This document shows positions 56,737 to 64,000 of a stretch of 64,000 nucleotides of DNA, piece after piece. The notes under the pieces are model-generated. The model saw only the letters and a list, made by a program, of their open reading frames with translations. It did no database searches and was not told the origin of the DNA. The translations under genes were made by a program, and so were the position numbers. Source of the stretch: Wenyingzhuangia fucanilytica (GTDB lineage: Bacteria; Bacteroidota; Bacteroidia; Flavobacteriales; Flavobacteriaceae). How positions within the stretch are numbered: the first letter of the stretch is position 1; the number at the start of each line of letters is the position of its first letter. The stretch is taken from contig NZ_CP014224.1 in the NCBI RefSeq assembly GCF_001697185.1, positions 682,001 through 746,000 of the forward strand, written 5' to 3'.

Positions 56737-58719
56737 ATGAATCTATTTTTTAAAAAGTTTAGCGTTATAATTACATTATTATTAGTGTTTACTAGTTGTA
56801 ATTCAGCTGAGGTGATTGAATTATCATCACCAGATACTTCTAAAAAAATTGTCTTCTTAGAGGGAGAGAATAACAATATTACGTTTTCAGTTTATTACAA
56901 TGATAAAAAAATAATTCAAACATCTGTTTTAGAATTGTTATCAGAGGAATTAAATTTTTCTGGAAAAGTAACTGTTGAACAAATAGAAAATACATCTGTA
57001 AATACTACGTGGAATTCTAGGTTTAGTGAGTTAAGTACTATTCCAGATCACTACAATCAAACTAAAATTTACTTAAAGCAAGGAAATGCCAAGTTAAACA
57101 TTATTGCTAGAGCTTATAATGAAGGTGTAGCGTTTTCTTACGAAGTTCCTGCTCAAAACGGAATAGAAGAAATTGGGTTAAGTGAAAATATTCATTACAA
57201 TTTTTCTGAAAACTTTCCTGTTTGGTCTACTCCAAAACGTGAAAAAGGAGTGTTAACGGCTCAAGGAAAATACAGTAAAATTCCTATGACCGAATTGCAA
57301 GAAGGAGCAGACAGACCTTTGTTAATTGAAGTAAGTGATGATATAAAGATTGCTTTGGCAGAAGCTCAATTGGTAGATTATGCTAGAATGAGTTTTGATA
57401 AAGGAAATTCATCAAAATATAGTATTGTCTCTTCTCTTGATGGAAAAACAGAAGCATTAAAGCAAGATGAAATCACAGGAGCTGTTATAGAAGAAAACAA
57501 AGTAGCAGGAGCTAGAGTACATAAAAAACTTCCTTTTCAATCTCCATGGAGAGTGGTAATGATGGGAGAAAGTTATGGAGAATTGTTAGAGAATAATTAT
57601 TTAATACAGAACTTAAATCCACCATCTGAAATTGCTGATGATTCTTGGATTAAACCAGGAAAAGTACTTAGAGAAACTACTTTAACTACTCAAGGAGCAT
57701 TTGCTGCTATAGATTTTGTATCAAGCCACAACATGCAATACATTATGTTTGATGCGGGTTGGTATGGAAATGAAATGAAGAACAGTTCTGATGCTACTAC
57801 GGTTACTTTAGATCCTAAAAGATCAAAAGGGCCTTTAGATATGCAAGCAGTTACTGCGTATGGTAAAGAAAGAGGTGTTGGACTTATTTTGTATGTTAAC
57901 CGTCGTGCTTTAGAAAAGCAATTAGATGATATTTTACCATTGTTTAAAGAATGGGGAGTAGCAGGTATTAAGTTTGGTTTTGTAAGAGTTGGAGATCAAG
58001 ATGCTACTGCATGGATGCATGAAGCTATTAAAAAAGCTGCCGAATATGGAATGATTGTAGATGTTCATGATGAGTACAGACCAACAGGTTTTTCTAGAAC
58101 GTATCCTAACTTGTTAACTCAAGAAGGTATTAGAGGAGATGAAGAATCAGTGCCAAACGACCATACTCTAATAACAATGTTTACCAGAACTTTGGCTGGA
58201 GCATCTGATAATACTGTTTGTTACTATAACTCCCGTGTTAATAAAATGGGGTCTCACGCATCTCAATTAGCAAAAACAATCTGTGTTTTTAGTCCATTAC
58301 AATTTTTGTATTGGTATGATAAAGCTCCTGCAGCTCCAATAAAAGAAGATGGATTATGGGGAGATACTAAAACTATTGGTAACGAACCAGAACTTGAATT
58401 TTTTAACAATGTACCTACTACTTGGGATGAAACAAAAGTGTTAAAAGCAGAAATTGGAGAAGTTGGAGTGATTGCTCGTAGAAAAGGAAACGATTGGTTT
58501 ATTGGAGGAATTAACGGAACAACGCCTCATAATGTTGAAGTAGATTTTTCATTTTTAGAACCAAATGCTAAGTACCTAGCTAAGGTTTATACAGATGATG
58601 AAACTGTAAAAACTAGAACCAATGTTAAAATAGAAGAGGTAGCGGTATCACATAAAACTAAACAAAACCTAAGTTTAAAAAGTAATAATGGTTTTGTAAT
58701 GCATATAACTAAACAATAA
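56737..58719 (+). CDS. GH97 family alpha-glycosidase with atypical active site
   Basis: A 660-residue lipoprotein (lipobox Cys21, VFTSC) of GH97, a family of alpha-glucosidases and alpha-galactosidases typical of Bacteroidota. Family marks are the N-terminal beta-sandwich, then SWIKPGKVLRETT (about 303-315), and HDEYRPTGFSRTYPNLLTQE (about 444-463). The retaining nucleophile Asp position reads IKFGF (Gly414), as in inverting SusB-like members, but the position of an expected catalytic Glu is Asp445, followed by Glu446; Glu463 and Glu469/470 remain. The mechanism is therefore uncertain. It lies four bases after the lyase and 11 before the second sulfatase. Confidence 0.88.
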   Translation: MNLFFKKFSVIITLLLVFTSCNSAEVIELSSPDTSKKIVFLEGENNNITFSVYYNDKKIIQTSVLELLSEELNFSGKVTVEQIENTSVNTTWNSRFSELSTIPDHYNQTKIYLKQGNAKLNIIARAYNEGVAFSYEVPAQNGIEEIGLSENIHYNFSENFPVWSTPKREKGVLTAQGKYSKIPMTELQEGADRPLLIEVSDDIKIALAEAQLVDYARMSFDKGNSSKYSIVSSLDGKTEALKQDEITGAVIEENKVAGARVHKKLPFQSPWRVVMMGESYGELLENNYLIQNLNPPSEIADDSWIKPGKVLRETTLTTQGAFAAIDFVSSHNMQYIMFDAGWYGNEMKNSSDATTVTLDPKRSKGPLDMQAVTAYGKERGVGLILYVNRRALEKQLDDILPLFKEWGVAGIKFGFVRVGDQDATAWMHEAIKKAAEYGMIVDVHDEYRPTGFSRTYPNLLTQEGIRGDEESVPNDHTLITMFTRTLAGASDNTVCYYNSRVNKMGSHASQLAKTICVFSPLQFLYWYDKAPAAPIKEDGLWGDTKTIGNEPELEFFNNVPTTWDETKVLKAEIGEVGVIARRKGNDWFIGGINGTTPHNVEVDFSFLEPNAKYLAKVYTDDETVKTRTNVKIEEVAVSHKTKQNLSLKSNNGFVMHITKQ

Positions 58720-58730
58720 TTAAATAAGAA

Positions 58731-60401
58731 ATGAAAAATCAACAACTAACATTAAGGTTTTTATCGTTTTTCTTTTGTGCTATACTAGTAGTGTCATGTA
58801 AGCCAAAAGAACAAAAAGCAGCAAAAAAAGAATTGCCAGCAAAAAGACCAAATATCATTTTTATGATGTCTGATGATCATGCTTATCAAGCAATTAGTGC
58901 TTATAGTGATCATTTAATTCAAACACCTAATATTGATAGAATAGCAAACGAAGGGATTAAATTTACAAATGCCTGTGTATCTAACTCTATTTGTGCACCA
59001 TCAAGAGCTACAATCTTAACAGGTAAGCACTGTCATATACACGGTAAAGTAGATAATGTTTTTCCTTTTGATGAATCTCAAACTACCTTTCCTCAAATCA
59101 TGCAAAAAGCTGGATACAAAACAGCGATGTTTGGAAAATTACACTTTGGGAACAATCCTAAAGGGGTAGATGAATTTAAAATTTTACCAGGACAAGGAAG
59201 ATATTACAATCCTATTTTTAATACTAATGATGGTCAAATTACTGTTGAAGGATATGTAACAGATATCATTATGGATATGACTTTAGAGTGGTTAGAAAAC
59301 AACAAGAATAGCGAAGAGCCATTTATGTTATTTTCTATGCAAAAAGCACCTCATAGAGAGTGGTTGCCAGCACCACGTCACTTTAAAGAGTACACTAAAA
59401 AAACTTTTAAAGAGCCAGAAACTTTGTTTGATGACTACGAAGGAAGAGGAACTGCTGCTAAAACTGCAGAAATGAACTTATTAACTCATATGAACTGGGC
59501 TGGAGATTCTAAAATGTATCCAGACATCATGAAAGAGTTAGGAATTAAAGACAAGTCAGGTTGGGACTTAGAAGCTTTTGAACGTGAGGTAGGAGCTATG
59601 AATGAAGAGCAAAGAGCTGTTTGGGATTCTGTGTACAGACCTATGATGGAAGCATTCAAAAAAGAATATCCTAACATGAGTGATGAGGAATTGATGAAAT
59701 GGCGTTACCAACGTTATATGCAAGATTATTTAGGATGTATTGCTTCTGTGGATGAAAATGTTGGTCGTTTATTAGACTATTTAGATGAAACTGGATTGGC
59801 AGAAAATACGATTATCGTATATACTTCAGACCAAGGATTTTATTTAGGAGAGCACGGATGGTTTGACAAGCGTTTTGTTTACGATGAATCATTTAAAACA
59901 CCTTTATTAATCCGTTGGCCAAATGTAATTAAGCCTGGTACTACTAGTACAGAAATGGTTCAGAATTTAGATTTTGCACAAACTATTTTAGAAGCAGCTC
60001 ATATTGAGGCTCCTGATGATATGCAAGGAGAAAGTTTGGTTCCATTATTATTAGGAAACAATGAGGAGTGGACAAGAGATGCTGTGTATTATCACTACTA
60101 TGAATACCCAGGTATTCACATGGTAAAAAGACACTATGCTATCATTACTCAAGAATATAAGTTAGCACATTTTTACTACGATGTTGATGAATGGGAATTG
60201 TACGATCGTAAAAATGACCCTAATGAAATGAAAAATGTAATTGATGATCCTGCATATGCTGATGTTGTTGTAAAACTGAAAAAGCAATTGGCAGATTTGA
60301 GAGAACAATATGGAGATAGCTCTCAATTAGATCAAGAAATATTAAGAAAATACTTAGAAGCACAAAATAATCCTGATATAGAAACAGTGCCTTTGCATTA
60401 A
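58731..60401 (+). CDS. Sulfatase (family S1, lipoprotein), second
   Basis: A 556-residue sulfatase distinct from the first. The lipobox Cys23 (LVVSC) anchors it. NIIFMMSDDHAYQ holds the metal Asp pair, and the formylglycine motif is CAPSRATILTGKH with Cys88. A second acidic site is YTSDQGFYLGEHG. Length and style are like N-acetylglucosamine-6-sulfatase/choline-sulfatase-type members, but the S1 subfamily is not assigned. Two sulfatases here point to at least two sulfate positions in the substrate. It is 69 bases from the next gene. Confidence 0.93.
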   Translation: MKNQQLTLRFLSFFFCAILVVSCKPKEQKAAKKELPAKRPNIIFMMSDDHAYQAISAYSDHLIQTPNIDRIANEGIKFTNACVSNSICAPSRATILTGKHCHIHGKVDNVFPFDESQTTFPQIMQKAGYKTAMFGKLHFGNNPKGVDEFKILPGQGRYYNPIFNTNDGQITVEGYVTDIIMDMTLEWLENNKNSEEPFMLFSMQKAPHREWLPAPRHFKEYTKKTFKEPETLFDDYEGRGTAAKTAEMNLLTHMNWAGDSKMYPDIMKELGIKDKSGWDLEAFEREVGAMNEEQRAVWDSVYRPMMEAFKKEYPNMSDEELMKWRYQRYMQDYLGCIASVDENVGRLLDYLDETGLAENTIIVYTSDQGFYLGEHGWFDKRFVYDESFKTPLLIRWPNVIKPGTTSTEMVQNLDFAQTILEAAHIEAPDDMQGESLVPLLLGNNEEWTRDAVYYHYYEYPGIHMVKRHYAIITQEYKLAHFYYDVDEWELYDRKNDPNEMKNVIDDPAYADVVVKLKKQLADLREQYGDSSQLDQEILRKYLEAQNNPDIETVPLH

Positions 60402-60470
60402 AATGTAGAGAATTGTTGTATCGGAGGGGAGGAATTCCAAGAATAGAAACATTAACTTAAACAAATAATT

Positions 60471-61967
60471 ATGAATACATTAAAACTAAAAAACGTTTTA
60501 TTTTTAAGTCTGGTAGTTTTATTTACTTCAGTCTTAACAACGAGCTGTGTAAACAGAGTACAGCCCGAAGAATTTGATAATGATAGAGAAAAAGATTTAC
60601 CTCAAGAGCCTAGTTATGGAGATGATACCATAAGGGTAGCATCAATAGCTCAATTAAGAAAAGCAGCAATTAGAAATAATAAAACAATTATTATGGTGCC
60701 TGGAGAGTACACTGCAGAAGGTACTATGCCACAGGATCCTAAAACGATTTATCACTTTAGTGGTTCTAATAACAAGTTTATTTTTAAAGATGCTACTATT
60801 ATCACTCCAACAGAGGTGTTACGTGGTATGGGGCCTGGTAATACGCATGAATTTGCTACTTACCGTATTGATGGAAGCAATATTACTATCGAAGGAGGAA
60901 CTTTTAAAAATACAGGATGGGATCACCCATACAAAAGTCTTTCTGAGTTTGAAGTACAAGGAAACGACATTTCATTCTTAGGATGTAATATCTATGTTCA
61001 AGGATCTAAACCTTATGGTTACGGAGATTATTATGGTAAAGGTTCACCTTTTTATACACCTTTGTATAAACATGCTGCGATGTCTATTTTAGGAGATAAT
61101 GTAATTGTAGATGGTTGTGATTTTAAAGTGTATGCATTTGGACATGGAATTCACATTCATGGTTCTCAAAATACAATTATACGTAACAATACTATGGAAG
61201 GTATTTTAAGGCCTACTAATGAAATTTACGAAGAAACAGAAGCAACTCATCCAGGAAGTCCAGCAGTTTCTTTTGATTACAAAATTTGGTTTCCAGAAGA
61301 GAAAAGAGGAGATGCTATTCCAAGAGATGAAATGTTGAGTTTAACAGAAGATGGAATTAGAGCTTATTTAGATGGAACTGATGTAAATGGTGTAAACCGT
61401 AGAACTGGAGACATTTTAGTAGAAAATAATTTTGTAGATAAAATGAGATCAGGGGTCGCTATGGCAATTGCATCTGGTAAAGTAACGGTAAAGGGGAATA
61501 CTATAATCAATTGTGATACTGCTTATTCATTGTCTTCTGATGATGAAGTAACAGCAGATAACAAAGGAAATGTTGCTTATGGACCATTATTATCTATGCC
61601 ATATGATCATAAAAGAAACTCTCAAATTGTATTAACATTGATAGATCCAAATGAAGGAACTATGGGAACTCACAATTTTGCTGAAATTACAGGTTCTGGA
61701 CATAACATTAGATTTATTGATGAAACTACTGATCCAAACGCTAACTTAAGACCTATTTGGATTGGTGTAGCTCATGAGTATAGCTCTGATGAATCAGATC
61801 CAGATGCTTCAGTAGATGGTTACAATGCTAAAGACATCATTATTAATAATGAAACTAAAAACCCAATAGTATTTGGACAATATTCTTCTGGTACTACAGG
61901 AACTACAAAAGGTGTAATTACATCTGATGATGGAACAAATAATTCAGTTACTGTTGTAACAGAATAA
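60471..61967 (+). CDS. Right-handed beta-helix lipoprotein (PL6-like fold)
   Basis: A 498-residue lipoprotein (lipobox Cys26, LTTSC) with the pectate-lyase-like beta-helix pattern: VPGEYTAEGTMPQ, ITIEGGTFKNTGW, NVIVDGCDFKVYAFGHGIHI, NTIIRNNTMEG, ILVENNFVDKMRSG. This resembles chondroitinase B/PL6-type lyases or related surface glycan-binding or epimerase-like proteins; the family is not secure and catalytic residues cannot be named. The C-terminus is Thr/Gly-rich and less ordered. Its place between the sulfatase and the second lyase supports a polysaccharide role. Confidence 0.65.
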   Translation: MNTLKLKNVLFLSLVVLFTSVLTTSCVNRVQPEEFDNDREKDLPQEPSYGDDTIRVASIAQLRKAAIRNNKTIIMVPGEYTAEGTMPQDPKTIYHFSGSNNKFIFKDATIITPTEVLRGMGPGNTHEFATYRIDGSNITIEGGTFKNTGWDHPYKSLSEFEVQGNDISFLGCNIYVQGSKPYGYGDYYGKGSPFYTPLYKHAAMSILGDNVIVDGCDFKVYAFGHGIHIHGSQNTIIRNNTMEGILRPTNEIYEETEATHPGSPAVSFDYKIWFPEEKRGDAIPRDEMLSLTEDGIRAYLDGTDVNGVNRRTGDILVENNFVDKMRSGVAMAIASGKVTVKGNTIINCDTAYSLSSDDEVTADNKGNVAYGPLLSMPYDHKRNSQIVLTLIDPNEGTMGTHNFAEITGSGHNIRFIDETTDPNANLRPIWIGVAHEYSSDESDPDASVDGYNAKDIIINNETKNPIVFGQYSSGTTGTTKGVITSDDGTNNSVTVVTE

Positions 61968-61996
61968 TTATAGGAAAACCTATTATTAAAAATTAA

Positions 61997-62036
61997 AATA
62001 ATCTTGGGTTTGTGTTTTCACAGACTCAAGATTATT
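61997..62036 (+). other. Intercistronic 18-bp hairpin before the second lyase gene
   Basis: Arms 61997-62014 and 62019-62036 pair over 18 positions (two G-T pairs) around a TTTT loop, the arms beginning AATAATCTTG. No T-run follows; the next gene starts 16 bases later. It may be an mRNA processing or stability element rather than a terminator, though weak termination is possible. Confidence 0.6.
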
Positions 62037-62051
62037 AATTAAATAAATAAC

Positions 62052-64000
62052 ATGAAATATAGATTACTAATACTTTCTTTTGTTTTATTTTTTATACAAA
62101 GTCAGGCTCAACAAACAAAGAATCATCCAAGAATATTTACTTCAAAAGAAGATAGAGCTGAGTTATTACATAAAATAGAAAATGAATCTTGGGCTAAACA
62201 ATCATGGAACAAACTTTTAGAAGATATAGAAGTCCATGTAAATAGACATGTAACAGATCCGGAATGGATGGTGTCTAGGTTAGCTATGTATTGGAAAGAT
62301 GGTGAACGTTATACGCAATGTTATATTAAAAATCAAAATTGGGATTATGGAGAAGGAAACGCTCCTGTACCCACAGTAAGATTACCAGGTATGCGTACTT
62401 GGAATGATTACGTAAATGTACCTTTAGAAGATAGAATTCCGTATAATGAATCTGGAGATTTGTTAGGAATTAGTCGTTCTAGTGCAGACAAAACCCCTGT
62501 ATTAATTCCTTATAAGGAAACAGGACATATGATTCGCCAAAACAATATGGAAATATTGCAGTTGGCAGAACAAGCAGCTTTTGCTTATTACATTACTCAA
62601 GAAGAAAAATATGCAAAATTTTCATCAGATATTTTTTGGACCTGGTTATTAGGTATTTATTACATGAATCCACCTTTAGATCCTGAACAATCTACAAAAG
62701 GACCTGGAGGATATGAACCAGGAGGAATTATGGGGTATTATGACTATGAAGTAATTCATGACGATAGACAAGCTCCAATGGCCGCTACTTATGATTTCTT
62801 ATACGACTATTTAAATAATAACCCTCATAAACATTTGTCTCAAATCAACAAAAAAACAGTTGATGTAGCAGGAGAAGTGTTTAAGAGATTTATAGAAATA
62901 GGATTGGTTAGAGGAGGAAAAAAGGGAAATTGGAATGTGAACAGATATAGACATATCATGAACAGCATTTTAGCTTTAGAGTCTAATGAATTTTATGAAG
63001 ACGGAAAAGGTCGTGAATATTACATTCCTTTTTACACAGAAAAGTCAGGAGACCACTATGCAGGTTTGCCAGAAATTATGGCAAACTATGATAAAGAAAC
63101 TGGATTGTGGCCAGAATCTCCAGGGTATGCATCGGGAATGATTCCTTTTGTCTTAGAAATGGGATTAAAATTATATAAATCAGGAGTAAATACTTTAGAT
63201 GGAAACCCAATAATTACCAAAGCAACCTTAGCAAATTTAGGTTGGTTAGATGCTAGAGGGAATTTAGTCGTTTTTGGTGATATGCGTGGAGGACCAGCAA
63301 ACATGTCTGCTTTTGAATTTTTATTGACTTATTCAGTTTGGGAAAATGATTCTGAAACGGCTAAAAAAATGGCAACAGTTATCCGTAAAAATATGGCCGC
63401 TAATCAGCATGATAGAACTGCTTTAGATTGGGAAGAAATTATTTTTAATCAACCATTACCAGATTCTGGAAGTGATTTGCCATTTCATAACGCAGCCTAT
63501 TCAAAATTCCATAGACATATGATTTTAAGAAATGGAAACGATGAAGAAAATGGTTTGATGTTTACTTTATATGGAGGAAAAAAGAATTCTCACTTAACCG
63601 AAAACGGTTTGGCTATGCAATTTTATGGTAAAGGTTTTGCTTTGGCTCCAGATGCATCGGCTTATGAGTCTTATTGGTCATCAGATGCTGGATACCATAG
63701 AGGGATTATGGGATCTAACACTATTGTTCCCGGATATAGAGTAGGAGATATTAAAGTAAACGCTATGGATCCTATGGTGGATAATGGTTTTTATAACAGT
63801 AAAGTTACTTCAGAAAATTGTTCTTTTGCTGATGTTTCTGCTGATGAAAAACGTCGTTTGGTAGCCATGGTGCGTACTTCTAAAACCACAGGATATTATG
63901 TAGATGTTTTTAGATCTGACCAAAAAGACAATGATTTTGTACATCATAATTTAGGGAATTCAGTAACACTTAAAAACGATGCTAATGAACCTTTAAGCCT
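62052..64000 (+). CDS. Second heparinase II/III-type lyase, 3'-truncated by the window edge
   Basis: At least 649 residues, open to the window end. A signal peptide (ends near residue 20, QSQAQQ) precedes a sequence clearly paralogous to the lyase at 53919: NHPRIFTS, a WMVSRLAMYW block, APVPTVRLPG, NWNVNRYRHIMNSILAL, GLAMQFYGKGFALAPD and TTGYYVDVFRS. The His-rich turn present in the first copy reads NSHLTENG here, so the active sites are not identical, which suggests different chain ends or sulfation patterns. It is the last visible gene of the PUL, which evidently continues. Confidence 0.82.
   Translation, partial: MKYRLLILSFVLFFIQSQAQQTKNHPRIFTSKEDRAELLHKIENESWAKQSWNKLLEDIEVHVNRHVTDPEWMVSRLAMYWKDGERYTQCYIKNQNWDYGEGNAPVPTVRLPGMRTWNDYVNVPLEDRIPYNESGDLLGISRSSADKTPVLIPYKETGHMIRQNNMEILQLAEQAAFAYYITQEEKYAKFSSDIFWTWLLGIYYMNPPLDPEQSTKGPGGYEPGGIMGYYDYEVIHDDRQAPMAATYDFLYDYLNNNPHKHLSQINKKTVDVAGEVFKRFIEIGLVRGGKKGNWNVNRYRHIMNSILALESNEFYEDGKGREYYIPFYTEKSGDHYAGLPEIMANYDKETGLWPESPGYASGMIPFVLEMGLKLYKSGVNTLDGNPIITKATLANLGWLDARGNLVVFGDMRGGPANMSAFEFLLTYSVWENDSETAKKMATVIRKNMAANQHDRTALDWEEIIFNQPLPDSGSDLPFHNAAYSKFHRHMILRNGNDEENGLMFTLYGGKKNSHLTENGLAMQFYGKGFALAPDASAYESYWSSDAGYHRGIMGSNTIVPGYRVGDIKVNAMDPMVDNGFYNSKVTSENCSFADVSADEKRRLVAMVRTSKTTGYYVDVFRSDQKDNDFVHHNLGNSVTLKNDANEPLS

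Noticed and set aside
63086-63304. Minus-strand open frame inside the second lyase
   Set aside because: It is antisense to a well-supported gene and has no start signal or domain.
1-64000. CRISPR arrays, tRNA/rRNA genes, prophage or IS elements
   Set aside because: No regularly spaced repeats, transposase, integrase, phage structural protein or RNA gene was recognised by eye on either strand; a small RNA could still be missed.

Overview
The window is AT-rich DNA (by eye about one third G+C) from a member of the Bacteroidota, most likely a marine Flavobacteriaceae. The evidence is the promoter signature TAnnTTTG before several genes, lipoprotein signals, a DUF4296 lipoprotein, DUF4271, a protein ending in a type IX secretion-like tail, a hybrid two-component regulator with a beta-propeller sensor, and a large sulfatase/lyase locus. 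No rRNA, tRNA, CRISPR array, IS element or prophage was recognised.

Bases 1-38043 are mostly housekeeping. In order: the end of shikimate kinase; a phosphoribosyltransferase with an S4 protein; an FKBP-like lipoprotein; pta-ackA; an outer-membrane protein; a TerC protein; the thrS-infC-rpmI-rplT operon (minus strand, infC apparently starting at AUA); guaA; a LysM/periplasmic-binding protein; an epimerase; a folate enzyme with an HD hydrolase; a SCO1-like protein; rseP; a cation/proton antiporter; rpsP-rimM-methyltransferase-DUF423; a minus-strand glycosyltransferase-dihydroorotase-DUF4296 cluster; DUF4271-hemD; DUF3109; nrdB-nrdA with a perfect DnaA box upstream; a 1015-residue secreted protein; hisS; and folE. 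Many units end in clear hairpin terminators.

Bases 38373-64000 are a polysaccharide utilisation locus (PUL) that runs off the right edge. A 1389-residue hybrid two-component system (sensor, kinase, receiver and AraC domain in one chain) opens it. The first block is GH88 - nucleoside-hydrolase-like protein - GH3. A second GH88 follows with its own promoter region, sharing a 50-nt upstream block (37 of 50 positions identical) with the first. Then comes a tightly packed run of nine genes: GH43/GH117-like propeller enzyme, sugar-porter MFS transporter, esterase, sulfatase, heparinase II/III-type lyase, GH97, second sulfatase, beta-helix lipoprotein, and a second heparinase II/III-type lyase cut by the window end.

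Read together, secreted lyases and sulfatases would cut a sulfated, uronic-acid-containing polysaccharide, GH88 lipoproteins would remove the unsaturated uronate, GH97, GH3 and the GH43-like enzyme would trim neutral sugars, an esterase would remove acyl groups, and the MFS porter would import monosaccharides. No SusC/SusD pair is visible. The substrate cannot be settled from sequence alone; ulvan-like or glycosaminoglycan-like glycans are the obvious candidates.
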